Below, one piece after another: positions 25,601 to 35,031 of a stretch of DNA of 64,000 nt (within the stretch, counting starts at the first letter, position 1; each line of letters begins with the position of its first letter). The notes beneath the pieces were generated by a model. That model saw only the letters and a list, made by a program, of their open reading frames with translations. It ran no database searches and was not told the origin of the DNA. This DNA comes from Devosia sp. FKR38 (GTDB lineage: Bacteria > Pseudomonadota > Alphaproteobacteria > Rhizobiales > Devosiaceae). Position numbers and translations under genes: made by a program. The stretch lies in assembly GCF_005222805.1 (NCBI RefSeq), contig NZ_STGC01000005.1, positions 248,001 to 312,000 of the forward strand, written 5' to 3'.

Positions 25601-26296
25601 ATGACCATCGAGCGCCGCAGCTTTGCCGACAAGCCAACCCTGGCCAAGGAACTGGCCGAGGCCGTTGCCGACCGCATCCGCCATGCGATCGAGACCCGGG
25701 GCGAAGCCGCCATTGCCGTCAGCGGTGGCTCGACGCCGGCGCGTTTTTTCCAGTCCCTGGGCAAGACCAAGGATATCGACTGGTCCAAGGTCATCGTGAC
25801 GCTGGTGGACGAGCGCTGGGTCGACGAGACCAGCGACCGCTCCAACGCCATGCTGGTCAATGAAAAGATGCTGCAGGGTCCGGCGGCCATTGCCCGCTTC
25901 TTCCCGCTCTATTCGGGCGGCGATGAGCCCGATGCTGCCGGCGTCGCGCGCACCAATGCCGCGCTTGCCGAGCTGCCGCGCCCCTTTGCCGCCGTCGTGC
26001 TGGGCATGGGCAGCGATGGCCATACCGCTTCGTTCTTTCCCGGTGGCGACACGCTGGCCCAGGCCCTGACGGCCGAGGGGCCGACGCTGGCCATCCGCGC
26101 GCCGGGCGCAGGCGAACCGCGCATCACTTTTACCCTTCCGCGCCTCCTCCAGGCGGATGGGCTATACCTTCACATCGAAGGGGAGGAAAAGGCCGCCGTG
26201 CTCGACACCGCACTGGGTGAGGGTCCCACCGAGGACATGCCCATTCGTGCCGTCCTGCGGTCCGGCCACGCCGTGAACGTCTACTGGTGCCCCTAA
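25601..26296 (+). CDS. pgl: 6-phosphogluconolactonase
   Basis: 231 residues. Hydrolyses 6-phosphoglucono-1,5-lactone. The conserved motifs of the NagB/Pgl fold are AIAVSGGSTPARFF, VTLVDERWVDETSDRSNA and VLGMGSDGHTASFFPG, the last with the catalytic His. AGGACTGAAGC precedes the ATG. It sits between zwf and edd, as expected for the pathway. Confidence 0.94.
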   Translation: MTIERRSFADKPTLAKELAEAVADRIRHAIETRGEAAIAVSGGSTPARFFQSLGKTKDIDWSKVIVTLVDERWVDETSDRSNAMLVNEKMLQGPAAIARFFPLYSGGDEPDAAGVARTNAALAELPRPFAAVVLGMGSDGHTASFFPGGDTLAQALTAEGPTLAIRAPGAGEPRITFTLPRLLQADGLYLHIEGEEKAAVLDTALGEGPTEDMPIRAVLRSGHAVNVYWCP

Positions 26297-26365
26297 GTCC
26301 CCTCGGCGGTCCCCAATTGACCGCCCTGGCCACGAAGGGCTCCAGGCTGAACAAGGAGCTCGCCT

Positions 26366-28180
26366 ATGTCTGTTCGTCAGGCCATTCAGGATGTCACCGA
26401 CCGCATTGCGGCCCGTAGCCGCGACAGCCGTCGTGACTATCTCAACCGTCTGGACGGTGCGCGCGAAGCCGGCGTGAACCGGGCCGTGCTGTCATGCGGC
26501 AATCTCGCCCATGCCTTTGCCGCCTGCTCGCCCGCCGAAAAGGCCGCCCTGGCCGGCAACAAGACGCTGAACCTGGGCATTATCACCAGCTACAACGACA
26601 TGCTGAGCGCCCATCAGCCCTATCAATTCTATCCCGACATCATCAAGCAGGCGGCCCGCGAGATCGGCGCCACCGCCCAGGTCGCCGGCGGCGTGCCAGC
26701 GATGTGCGACGGCGTCACCCAGGGCCAGCCGGGCATGGATCTCAGCCTGTTCAGCCGCGACGTGATCGCCATGGCGACAGCCATTTCGCTCAGCCACAAC
26801 ATGTTCGATGCCGCGGTCTATCTGGGCATCTGCGACAAGATCGTGCCAGGCCTGCTGATCGGCGCGCTGACCTTTGGCCATCTGCCGGCCGTGTTCGTGC
26901 CCGCAGGGCCCATGCCTTCGGGCATCCCCAATGACGAAAAGTCCAAGGTCCGCCAGCTCTATATGGAGGGCAAGGTCGGCCGCGCGGAACTGCTCGAAGC
27001 CGAATCCAAATCCTATCACTCGGCCGGCACCTGCACCTTCTACGGCACCGCCAATTCCAACCAGATGCTCATGGAAATCATGGGCCTGCATCTGCCGGGC
27101 GCCAGCTTCGTCAATCCCGGCACGCCGCTGCGCGATGCGCTGACGCGCGAGGCCACGGTGCGCGCGCTGTCGCTGACCGCGCTGGGCAACAACTACACGC
27201 CGGTCGGCCATGTCATCGACGAAAAGTCGATCGTCAATGGCCTCGTCGGCCTGCATGCCACGGGCGGCTCGACCAACCACACCATGCACCTGATTGCCAT
27301 CGCCGCCGCAGCCGGGCTGCAGGTGACCTGGGACGATATGAGCGATCTCAGCGATGCGACCCCGCTGCTGGCCCGCGTCTATCCCAATGGCGTGGCCGAT
27401 GTGAACCATTTCCACGCCGCTGGCGGCATGGGCTTCCTCATCCAGGAACTGCTTGAGAGCGGCCATCTGCACGAAGACGTCAAGACCGTCTGGGGCGATG
27501 GCCTGTCCAACTACACCGTCGAGGCCAAGCTGATCGACGAGAAGCTGGCCTATGAGGCCTCGCCCAAGGAATCGGCCCTGCCCAAGGTGCTGACCAAGGT
27601 GGCAACGCCCTTCCAGGAAACCGGCGGCCTCAAGCTGCTGAGCGGCAATCTCGGCCGCTCGGTGATCAAGGTCTCGGCCGTCAAGCCCGAGCACCGCGTC
27701 ATCGAAGCCCCGGCCAAGGTGTTCCATGGCCAGGAAGGCCTGCAGGCGGCCTTCAAGGCGGGCGAATTGACCGGCGACATGATCGCCGTGGTGCGCTTCT
27801 CGGGCCCGCGCGCCCTGGGCATGCCCGAGCTGCACAAGCTGACCCCGGCGCTGGGCGTGCTGCAGGATCGCGGCTTCAAGGTGGCGCTGCTCACCGACGG
27901 CCGCATGTCGGGCGCCTCGGGCAAGGTGCCTGCCGCCATCCACATGACCCCCGAGGCCGTCGACGGCGGCCCGATCAGCAAGATCCGCGATGGAGACATG
28001 ATCCGTCTCGATGCCAACCTGGGCACGCTGACCTTTTTGGGCGACGAGAAAGAATTCTTCTCCCGCACCCCGGCCACCGAGGACCTGCGCAGCCAGCATT
28101 TCGGCATGGGCCGCGAGCTCTTCGCTGGCTTCCGGAGCCTGGTGGGCGTGGCGGACCGCGGCGCGAGCGTGTTTCAGTAG
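26366..28180 (+). CDS. edd: Phosphogluconate dehydratase (6-phosphogluconate dehydratase)
   Basis: 604 residues, IlvD/Edd family with a [4Fe-4S] cluster. Converts 6-phosphogluconate to KDPG. Conserved features: [70 protein letters not shown] and the C-terminal [18 protein letters not shown]. The three Cys in CDG, GTCT and the ICDKI region are the expected ligands. The aldolase gene eda is not next to it in this window. Confidence 0.95.
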   Translation: MSVRQAIQDVTDRIAARSRDSRRDYLNRLDGAREAGVNRAVLSCGNLAHAFAACSPAEKAALAGNKTLNLGIITSYNDMLSAHQPYQFYPDIIKQAAREIGATAQVAGGVPAMCDGVTQGQPGMDLSLFSRDVIAMATAISLSHNMFDAAVYLGICDKIVPGLLIGALTFGHLPAVFVPAGPMPSGIPNDEKSKVRQLYMEGKVGRAELLEAESKSYHSAGTCTFYGTANSNQMLMEIMGLHLPGASFVNPGTPLRDALTREATVRALSLTALGNNYTPVGHVIDEKSIVNGLVGLHATGGSTNHTMHLIAIAAAAGLQVTWDDMSDLSDATPLLARVYPNGVADVNHFHAAGGMGFLIQELLESGHLHEDVKTVWGDGLSNYTVEAKLIDEKLAYEASPKESALPKVLTKVATPFQETGGLKLLSGNLGRSVIKVSAVKPEHRVIEAPAKVFHGQEGLQAAFKAGELTGDMIAVVRFSGPRALGMPELHKLTPALGVLQDRGFKVALLTDGRMSGASGKVPAAIHMTPEAVDGGPISKIRDGDMIRLDANLGTLTFLGDEKEFFSRTPATEDLRSQHFGMGRELFAGFRSLVGVADRGASVFQ

Positions 28181-28196
28181 GGCACGACAGGCCTGG

Positions 28197-28640
28197 TCAG
28201 GGCATAGGCCCAGCCAGGCATCGCCCCTTGGCGGCCAGCGCAACCGGCGCGCTGTCGGCAGCTACCCAGCGCGGCAGGGCCCGGCCATAAACCGCCCTGT
28301 CCGCCGGCGTCAGCCGGGCGACCACATGGTCGGCGATCGCATCGAGGTCAGAGCACCCCGCCGCGATGGCCACCTGCAGATGCAGCGCGGCCTTGAGCAG
28401 GTTGCCGTCGGTCTCGCCCATCTCCTGCAAGAGCACCGCCAGCAGCGCCGAGGCGCGGCGGTCTCCCGCCAGAGCCGAGCGCTCCAGCGCCTTGAGGCTC
28501 GCAGCGCTACCGAGCGGCTCCCTGATGCCGCCTGCCGGCAGCGGCCCCAGAGTATCCGGGGCAGCTAGACGGCCCGACTGCGCGGCTGCACAATCAATGA
28601 TCAATAGACTACAGCTGATAACAAGCAGGCAGATGCGCAT
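28197..28640 (-). CDS. Secreted hypothetical protein
   Basis: 147 residues. N-terminal hydrophobic signal ([21 protein letters not shown]), probably cleaved after AAA. A helical repeat-like stretch ([29 protein letters not shown]) hints at a Sel1/TPR-like fold, but one repeat is not enough to assign it. Two Cys are in the C-terminal half. Convergent with edd. No family recognised. Confidence 0.65.
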   Translation of the reverse strand: MRICLLVISCSLLIIDCAAAQSGRLAAPDTLGPLPAGGIREPLGSAASLKALERSALAGDRRASALLAVLLQEMGETDGNLLKAALHLQVAIAAGCSDLDAIADHVVARLTPADRAVYGRALPRWVAADSAPVALAAKGRCLAGPMP

Positions 28641-28784
28641 GTTTGTTCCTCATTTGTTCAGAGGAACATTGCATGAACGAATACTGTGAGTCGAGACCGA
28701 TTCGTGCGCCATTCGACTGGGCCAGACGCGGGTGCGATGCCAAGTTGTTGTCGGCGGGAGTGTCCTGCTGGCGCGCGGAAGAGC

Positions 28785-29624
28785 TCAGGCGGCGGCCGCC
28801 ACGCAGATCTGGTTGCGCCCGTCGCGCTTGGCGGCATAGAGGGCCTCATCGGCGGCCCTGAGCATGGCTTCAGCGGAACCTGCGCGCAGCGAAGACACGC
28901 CCAGGCTGGCCGTCACCACCAGATTGTCACCGTTTGGCAGGTTCAGGGCCGATCCGGCGATTTTTGCACGCATCGCTTCGGCCAGGCTGGCGGCATCGGC
29001 GTCGTCGCAGCCGGGCGCAATTACCACGAACTCCTCACCGCCATAGCGGATGACCGTGTCGCTGGACCGGACCGAGGCCATGATCATGGCACAGACATGC
29101 CGCAGCACCTTGTCGCCAACATCGTGCCCATAGGTGTCGTTGACATGCTTGAAGTGATCAAGGTCGATCATCACCGTCGAAAGCGGCGTCTTTAGGCGGG
29201 TCGCACGTCGGACTTCCTCGTCCAGCTTGCTCTCGAGATAGCGCCGATTGTACGAGCCGGTCAGCGGGTCTTCGATGGCATCCCGCTCGAGCTTGGCAAT
29301 GCGGACAATATCGGTCGTGGTCATCAGGGACAGCTTGGTCACCGCAAGGGCGAAGACGCCGCCCAGCAGCAGCATCAACGCCACCAGTTCATTGGCCACC
29401 AGCGACTGCTCGCCCCAAAGCACGATCAGGGCGCCATAGCCGACCATAAAGGTCGCAATCACGCCGCCCAGCCAGAACCAATAGCGGCGCAGCGCGCTGG
29501 ACTGGGTCAGCAGGCCGAGGATGGACCGAACGGTTAGCAGAGCAGCCGCGAGCAGGCCAATACCGACGACAAGCAAGACATCATCGACGTACATCAGCGG
29601 CGTCTCAGAAAGTTCTGTTTTCAT
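28785..29624 (-). CDS. Membrane diguanylate cyclase (GGDEF domain)
   Basis: 279 residues. Two or three N-terminal helices (YVDDVLLVVGIGLLAAALL, FWLGGVIATFMVGYGALIVL and LVALMLLLGGVFALAVT), then a GGDEF domain from about residue 120. The active motif is GGEEF, which is catalytically competent. RSSD lies five residues ahead of it, the product-inhibition I-site. DPLTGSYNRRYLE, IDLDHFKHVNDTYGHDVGD and DEALYAAKRDGRNQI are intact. It should make cyclic di-GMP under feedback control. No periplasmic sensor domain is visible. I chose the ATG at 29624; it lies downstream of mutL. Confidence 0.9.
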   Translation of the reverse strand: MKTELSETPLMYVDDVLLVVGIGLLAAALLTVRSILGLLTQSSALRRYWFWLGGVIATFMVGYGALIVLWGEQSLVANELVALMLLLGGVFALAVTKLSLMTTTDIVRIAKLERDAIEDPLTGSYNRRYLESKLDEEVRRATRLKTPLSTVMIDLDHFKHVNDTYGHDVGDKVLRHVCAMIMASVRSSDTVIRYGGEEFVVIAPGCDDADAASLAEAMRAKIAGSALNLPNGDNLVVTASLGVSSLRAGSAEAMLRAADEALYAAKRDGRNQICVAAAA

Positions 29625-29658
29625 ACCAGTGAGATAGCTAACTTGCCTTAGCGCTTCG

Positions 29659-31497
29659 TTACCGGCTGCGCCCGAACAACCGCTCGATGTCCTTCTGCTT
29701 GAGCGCGACATAGGTGGGGCGGCCGTGGATGCATTGCCCCGAGTGGGGCGTGGCTTCCATATCGCGCAGCAGGGCGTTCATTTCATCCACCCGCAAGCGG
29801 CGGCCAGAGCGCACCGAGCCATGGCAGGCCATGCGGGCGATGATGGCTTCCATGCGGTCGCTGACGGCGGCAATGGAGTCCCATTCGGCCAGGCCATCGG
29901 CGACATCGCGCACCAGCCCGTCGATATCGGAATTGCCCAGGAGGGCCGGCGTCTCGCGTACCGCCACGGCGCGGGGGCCGAACCGCTCGAGATAGAGCCC
30001 GAAACGTTCGAGCTCCGCCGCGGCGTCTTCGAGGCGGGCGCAATCTTCCTCGGGCAGCTCGATGACCAGCGGAATAAGCTGGGCCTGGCTGGCAACGGGG
30101 CCTGAAGCCAGTTGCGCCTTGAAGCGCTCATAGACCAGCCGCTCATGGGCGGCATGCTGATCGACCAGCAGCAGACCCTCGCCATTCTGGGCGATGATGA
30201 AATTGTCAAACATCTGCGCCCGGGCGGTGCCGAGCGGATATTCGGCCAGCTCGGCGGCACTGGCCTCGAGATGCGGCTCGACGCGGGCGCTGGGCTCGCT
30301 GAGGCCATCAAGGGCGCCCTGGCGGAAGCTCGGCGCAAAGGGATTGCCGCTGCCGACGGGCAGGCTGCGCTCATAGCCGGAGAACGGGCCGGGGGCGGGG
30401 ACGCGATAAGGCAGGGCATGGCCCGGCGCATCGGCGGGCGCAGGATAGGCCGGGGCGCTGAAGGCGCCTAGCACATCGTCAGCAACGCTGCTCGACGCCT
30501 TGAAACCGGCGGCGGTCAGAGCCTCGCCAATGGCGCGGATAACAGCGCCGCGCACCGCGCCGGCGTCGCGGAAACGCAGCTCGGCCTTGGCCGGATGCAC
30601 ATTGACGTCCACCTCGGCCGGATCGATGGCGATATAGAGCGCCACCACCGGAAAGCGGTCGCGGAAGGTATAGTCGGCATAGGCGGCGCGCACGGCGCCC
30701 ACCAGCACCTTGTCGCGCACCGAGCGGCCGTTGACGAAATAGAACTGCGATAGCGAATTGGCCCGCGTATAGGTCGGCAGGCCCGCCAGCCCCGCCACCA
30801 CCACGCCATGCCGGGCGGTGGCCAGCGTCACCGCATTCTGCGCGAAATCATCGCCGATCACCTGCGCCAGGCGCGACTGCAGGGCGGCCGCACCACTGAC
30901 CGCTGGCCAGTTCGACGCCGAGCGGTCGCTGCCATTGAGCACGAAATGCACGCCCGGATTGGCCATGGCGAGGCGCTTGAGCACATCGGTGATGGCACCG
31001 GCCTCAGAGCGGTCCGACTTGAGGAATTTGAGCCGGGCGGGGATGCGGGCAAAGAGGTTCTTGACCTCGACAATAGTGCCGCGGTTCATCGCCTGCGGCA
31101 GCGGACCGATGCGGCGGCCATTGTCCACCACGATACGCAGGCCGGAGTCAGCGTCTTCTGTCCGCGAGGAAATGGTCAGCTCGGCCACCGAGCCGATGGA
31201 GGCCAGCGCCTCGCCACGGAAGCCCAGGCTGCGGATATCATCGAGATCGTCGGTGGCGAGCTTGGACGTGGCATGGCGCTCCACAGACAAGACGAGATCG
31301 GCTTCGTCCATGCCATGGCCGTCATCTTCGATGCGCAGCAGCGTCTTGCCGCCGCCCGCCGTGGTGACGACGATGCGCGAGGCGCCGGCATCGATGGCAT
31401 TTTCCACCAGTTCCTTGACCACGCTGGCAGGGCGCTCCACCACCTCGCCGGCAGCGATGCGGTTGATGAGGTCTTCGGGCAGTTGGCGGATGGGCAA
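29659..31497 (-). CDS. mutL: DNA mismatch repair protein MutL
   Basis: 612 residues. GHKL ATPase N-terminus: AAGEVVERPASVVKELVENAIDAGA, DDGHGM and LGFRGEALASI. The C-terminal dimerisation domain contains QNGEGLLLVDQHAAHERLVYER and ends HSGQCIHGRPTYVALKQKDIERLFGR. It has the usual cysteine- and His-bearing ACHGSVRSG and CIHGRP endonuclease-region motifs. I chose the TTG at 31497 because AGGAG sits upstream at good spacing and translation then begins MPIRQLPEDLINRIAAGEV; the frame is open to 31518. Confidence 0.94.
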   Translation of the reverse strand: MPIRQLPEDLINRIAAGEVVERPASVVKELVENAIDAGASRIVVTTAGGGKTLLRIEDDGHGMDEADLVLSVERHATSKLATDDLDDIRSLGFRGEALASIGSVAELTISSRTEDADSGLRIVVDNGRRIGPLPQAMNRGTIVEVKNLFARIPARLKFLKSDRSEAGAITDVLKRLAMANPGVHFVLNGSDRSASNWPAVSGAAALQSRLAQVIGDDFAQNAVTLATARHGVVVAGLAGLPTYTRANSLSQFYFVNGRSVRDKVLVGAVRAAYADYTFRDRFPVVALYIAIDPAEVDVNVHPAKAELRFRDAGAVRGAVIRAIGEALTAAGFKASSSVADDVLGAFSAPAYPAPADAPGHALPYRVPAPGPFSGYERSLPVGSGNPFAPSFRQGALDGLSEPSARVEPHLEASAAELAEYPLGTARAQMFDNFIIAQNGEGLLLVDQHAAHERLVYERFKAQLASGPVASQAQLIPLVIELPEEDCARLEDAAAELERFGLYLERFGPRAVAVRETPALLGNSDIDGLVRDVADGLAEWDSIAAVSDRMEAIIARMACHGSVRSGRRLRVDEMNALLRDMEATPHSGQCIHGRPTYVALKQKDIERLFGRSR

Positions 31498-31594
31498 GGG
31501 CGATTCTCCTGACGCCAATATAGGCGATGCACGAACGGTTTCCGATGCTCATTCCGGCGCTGCACAGTCTGGACGAGCCGATCACGGCATGTTA

Positions 31595-31608
31595 CATAAC
31601 AAGTTATG
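31595..31608. promoter_or_regulatory. Palindromic operator overlapping the MarR start codon
   Basis: CATAAC-AA-GTTATG is a perfect 6-bp inverted repeat. The ATG of the MarR gene (31606) is part of the right arm, so a bound regulator would block its own gene. TGTTACATAAC just upstream repeats part of the motif. Confidence 0.5.
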
Positions 31609-32112
31609 GAAAAGCAGCGCGACATTGAGGATGTGGTTCGGGCGCTGGGCTATCTGTGCCTGGGCAGCCGTTTCAAGCGCATTGGCGAGCGGCTGCAGGC
31701 CGGGACCCAGCAGATCCTGGCGCGCCTCGATACGGAGGTCCCGGCGGCGCAATTCCCCATCTTGGCGGCCATCGACCGGCTGGGGGCCCTGACGGTTGGC
31801 GAGATGGCCCAGGCCCTGGGCGTAAGCCAGCCCGGCATCACCCGCAGCCTGTTGCAATTGCGCGCGCTCGGCATGGTGGCGATCGAGACCTCCACGGCCG
31901 ATGGACGGCAGCGCGTGGTCTCCCTGACGGAGGCCGGGTGCGATCTTGTGATGCGCTCAAAGGCAGGCGTCTGGGCCGAGGTGGCTGCCGCCGTTGCCGA
32001 ACTCTGTGCCGATCTGGACGGGCCGCTCCTGGAGCAGTTGACCGCGATCGAGGATCGGCTGGCGGAGACTGGACTCAAGGACAGGGGCAAGAGCCATGAC
32101 GCACCCGCTTGA
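31606..32112 (+). CDS. MarR-family transcriptional regulator
   Basis: 168 residues. Winged-helix core: QFPILAAIDRLGALTVGEMAQALGVSQPGITRSLLQLRALGMVAIETS, then the wing DGRQRVVSLTEAG. Helices at both ends form the dimer. It overlaps the downstream GNAT gene by 17 bases, so the two are co-transcribed. It probably represses its own operon. The ligand is unknown. Confidence 0.88.
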   Translation: MEKQRDIEDVVRALGYLCLGSRFKRIGERLQAGTQQILARLDTEVPAAQFPILAAIDRLGALTVGEMAQALGVSQPGITRSLLQLRALGMVAIETSTADGRQRVVSLTEAGCDLVMRSKAGVWAEVAAAVAELCADLDGPLLEQLTAIEDRLAETGLKDRGKSHDAPA

Positions 32113-32773
32113 TCGGCCCATCTGGTCGGCCCTGACCGGCGAGCAGGCTGCCTGGGCGCGGGGCACACCGGCAGCCTTGCGCTTCGAGCGTGATATCAGT
32201 CCCTTCGCGGCGCCCGCCGACCAGAGTGCAGCCAGCCTGGCAGCCCTGCAAGGCTTGGTCGAGCCCGATGAACAGATCATCCTGGTGCAGAGTGAGCCCA
32301 TTGTGCTGCCGCCTGGCCTGACCGCTGTCTCGACAGCCCGCGCCGTGCAAATGGTGGCGCCCAACGCCTGGCCGATGCCGGAGCAGGATCGGCTGATCCG
32401 CCTGGGGACCGCCGACGAGGCTGAAATGTATGCTTTGGCCATGCTGACGCGCCCCGGTCCGTTTGCACTGCGGTCCATGCGGCTGGGCGAGTTCTGGGGC
32501 ATAAGGCAGAAAGACCGACTGGTCGGCATGGCAGGCGAACGGCTGCGCCAGGGGGAGTGGGTGGAACTCAGCGGCGTCTGCGTCCATCCCGATGCGCGGG
32601 GCCAGGGGCTGGGCCGGCTGTTGTCGGGCTTTGTGGCGGAGCGCATTCGCGCCAAGGCGAAGCGCCCCTATCTCCATGTCTTTGAGACCAATACCGCCGC
32701 GATTCGGGTCTACGGCTCGCTTGGCTTTGCAACACGGGCCATGATGAACGTGACGGTTGCGCGCCGCACTTGA
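32096..32773 (+). CDS. GNAT family N-acetyltransferase
   Basis: 225 residues. The C-terminal half is a GNAT acetyltransferase of the FR47 type: VELSGVCVHPDARGQGLGRLLSGF is the acetyl-CoA binding region (motif A, R-G-Q-G-L-G), followed by PYLHVFETNTAAIRVYGSLGF. The N-terminal half resembles GNAT-associated domains, without a clear motif. It shares an operon with the MarR regulator. The substrate is unknown. Confidence 0.85.
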   Translation: MTHPLDRPIWSALTGEQAAWARGTPAALRFERDISPFAAPADQSAASLAALQGLVEPDEQIILVQSEPIVLPPGLTAVSTARAVQMVAPNAWPMPEQDRLIRLGTADEAEMYALAMLTRPGPFALRSMRLGEFWGIRQKDRLVGMAGERLRQGEWVELSGVCVHPDARGQGLGRLLSGFVAERIRAKAKRPYLHVFETNTAAIRVYGSLGFATRAMMNVTVARRT

Positions 32774-32824
32774 TCGCCTGTGGCGCCTGCGCTCTGGCCA
32801 CTGCGACCGGCGCGCGCCAGTCGA

Positions 32825-34009
32825 TTATTGCGAGGGCACAGCGCTTGCCGGAACGCTGCTGTGATCATCGAACCCGGGATCCGCGGGCGCATCCGCATCA
32901 TTACCTGCCGGGCTGCTGCGCCAGACGCTGCCGATGCTGCGCAGCGCCACGATCATCCAGGTGAGCACCACCACTATCCCCAGCACGACGCCCAGCCCCC
33001 ACAGGAGCCCACTGTCCCAGATATCGGCCAGCGCCCAAGTGGCCAGGGTGAACACGCCCAGCGGAAACACATAGGCCCACCAGCCCAGGTTGAACGGCAC
33101 GGGCGCGGTGAAATAGCGGGCGCTGATCAGGCCCGCCAGCCCCACCCACCACAGGCCATAGCCCCACAGCAGGGTGGCCAGCAAAAGGCCGGCCCCGGCC
33201 ATGGGTTGCGCCAGCGGCGCCAGGACCGTATTGGCCAGGGCGCCCTGCACGACCTGGCTGAACAGCGCCATGCCCAGGGCGCCGGTCGCGATCGGGCCAA
33301 GGGCCAGCCAGCAGCTTGGCGCCATGCTGGCGGGCGGCAGGCTGTGCACGATCATGCGCACGACCAGCACCACGACAAGCCCCAGCGCCAGCGGCACCGA
33401 GCAGGCCCAGAGCGCAAGACTGGCCAGCAGCACGCCGCCCTGTTCGGCCTGCGGCAGATGGGTGACCAGTTGCAGGCCGCTGACCGCCGCCACTTCCGCG
33501 GCCACCAGCGGCAGCAGCCACACCCCGGTCATCTGCGCCGGGCTATGGCTCTGGCGGGTGAACATCAAGAGCGGCACGCCCAGCCCGGCGGCGATCGCCA
33601 GACCGCAGTCGAGCAGCCAGAGGCCATGGGCAATGCTGATCGCCGCAGGCCCCACCAGCGCGGGCCCGAACAGCACAAAACCATTGGCGATGGTCGCCAG
33701 GCCCATGGGGATCGTGCCCAGGGCCATCGACAGCACGGTATGGCTGGCAATGCGCCGCGCCTGCTCGCCATGCAGCAGCCAGTGCAGCGCATAGAGCACG
33801 CTGAACAGGGCAAAGAGCCCGATGTTGAGGCCCCAAAGCAACCGGCCGGCCTAATAGAGCGCCGGCACCTGACCGAAATGGCCAAGCACCAGCGCCACAA
33901 CGCCGGTGCCCATGGTCGCGGCGAACCAGTTGGGAGCAAAGTGCCGGATGGCATTGCCAGCCAGCGGGGGCAGGATGGCGGGATGGGGGCTGGTGTCGAT
34001 CACGATCAT
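32825..34009 (-). pseudogene. TDT-family (TehA/SLAC1-like) transporter interrupted by an in-frame TAG
   Basis: The reading frame starts at an ATG at 34009 with a perfect AGGAG upstream. It encodes the family N-terminus (IRHFAPNWFAATMGTGVVALVLGHFG) and meets TAG at 33851-33853 after 52 codons. The same frame then continues for 341 codons with the rest of the transporter (LLWGLNIGLFALFSVLYALHW onward, eight or nine more helices). No frameshift is needed; one codon separates it from an intact 394-residue exporter. The downstream part could start at a TTG at 33841, but would lack helix 1. The family moves tellurite, dicarboxylates or sulfite. Divergent from a LysR gene. Confidence 0.82.
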
Positions 34010-34073
34010 GGGCGTCTCCTGCGCTCAGATAGCGCCAGTCGATCCATGCAATCCAACAGAACGTAATCGTGGT

Positions 34074-34096
34074 ATTGATCGACGAAATCGATTAAT
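34074..34096. promoter_or_regulatory. LysR-type operator between the transporter and its divergent regulator
   Basis: ATTGATCGA-CGAAA-TCGATTAAT: two 9-bp arms matching at eight positions, ending seven bases before the LysR start codon. This is a typical position for an autoregulatory LysR site that also controls the divergent transporter gene. Confidence 0.55.
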
Positions 34097-34103
34097 AACG
34101 GGC

Positions 34104-34970
34104 ATGACCCTTGAGCAGTTGCGCATCTTTCTCGTCGTCGCCGAACAGCAGCACATCACCCGTGCCGCCCAGAGCCTGCATCTGACCCAGTCCGCTGTCA
34201 GCGCCGCCATTGCGGCCCTGGAGAGCCGCCATGGCGTGCGCCTGTTCGACCGGGTTGGGCGGGCCATCCTGCTCAACGATACCGGGCGGGCTTTCCAGGC
34301 CGAAGCCCGCGCCGTACTCGACAGCGCCCGGGCGGCCGAAAACGCGCTTGATGACCTGTCGGCGCTGCGGCGCGGCCGGCTGTCGATCATGGCCAGCCAG
34401 ACTGTTGCCAATCACTGGCTGCCAGGCCGGCTGGTGGCCTTTCGCCGTGCCTATCCGCAGGTCGAGATCGAACTGGGCTTTGCCAATACCGACCAGGTGG
34501 CCGACGGGGTGGAGAGCGGTCGGGCCGAGCTGGGGCTGGTGGAAGGCGATGTCAGCCGCGCCGCGCTGAGCCGCGACCTGCTGGACCATGACGAAATGGT
34601 GGTTGTGGTTGCCCCCGGTCACCCCTGGGCCGGGCGCAGCATTGCCCCGGCCGATCTGGGCACCACGCCCTGGGTGGTGCGCGAGACCGGGTCGGGCACG
34701 CGCGCCGCCTTCGATGGCCTGCTGCAGCGCGCCGGGGTGACCCCGGAAATCGCCCTGGCCCTGCCGGGCAATGAGGCGGTGATCGGCGTGGTGGAGGCCG
34801 GGCTTGGGGCCACGCTGGTCTCGCGCAATGTGGCCCGGGCCCATCTGGCGGCAGGGCTGCTCTGCCTCGTCCATACGCCGCCCGTGCGGCGGGACTTCTA
34901 CCTGCTGCGGCATCGCCAGCGGCACCGCACTCAGGCAGCCGCGGCCTTTCTGGCGCTGCAGGACGGCTGA
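34104..34970 (+). CDS. LysR-family transcriptional regulator
   Basis: 288 residues. N-terminal helix-turn-helix: MTLEQLRIFLVVAEQQHITRAAQSLHLTQSAVSAAIAALE. The effector domain is a periplasmic-binding-protein fold with LSIMASQTVANHWLP, VVVVAPGHPWA and GLGATLVS. Sequence resembles LysR regulators paired with sulfite or anion exporters, but the ligand is not determinable here. It is divergent from the amber-interrupted TDT transporter, its likely target. I chose the ATG at 34104 as the start of the domain. Confidence 0.88.
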   Translation: MTLEQLRIFLVVAEQQHITRAAQSLHLTQSAVSAAIAALESRHGVRLFDRVGRAILLNDTGRAFQAEARAVLDSARAAENALDDLSALRRGRLSIMASQTVANHWLPGRLVAFRRAYPQVEIELGFANTDQVADGVESGRAELGLVEGDVSRAALSRDLLDHDEMVVVVAPGHPWAGRSIAPADLGTTPWVVRETGSGTRAAFDGLLQRAGVTPEIALALPGNEAVIGVVEAGLGATLVSRNVARAHLAAGLLCLVHTPPVRRDFYLLRHRQRHRTQAAAAFLALQDG

Positions 34971-35031
34971 GCCACCACCGCGCGGCAGGACCGGCTTGCC
35001 CGGCAGGGCTTTGCTCGGTATCACCAAAGCC

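Noticed and set aside
33851-33853. TAG recoded as pyrrolysine or another amino acid in the transporter
   Set aside because: No recoding signal or Pyl genes are visible, and the family does not use such a residue. A nonsense mutation or read error is simpler.
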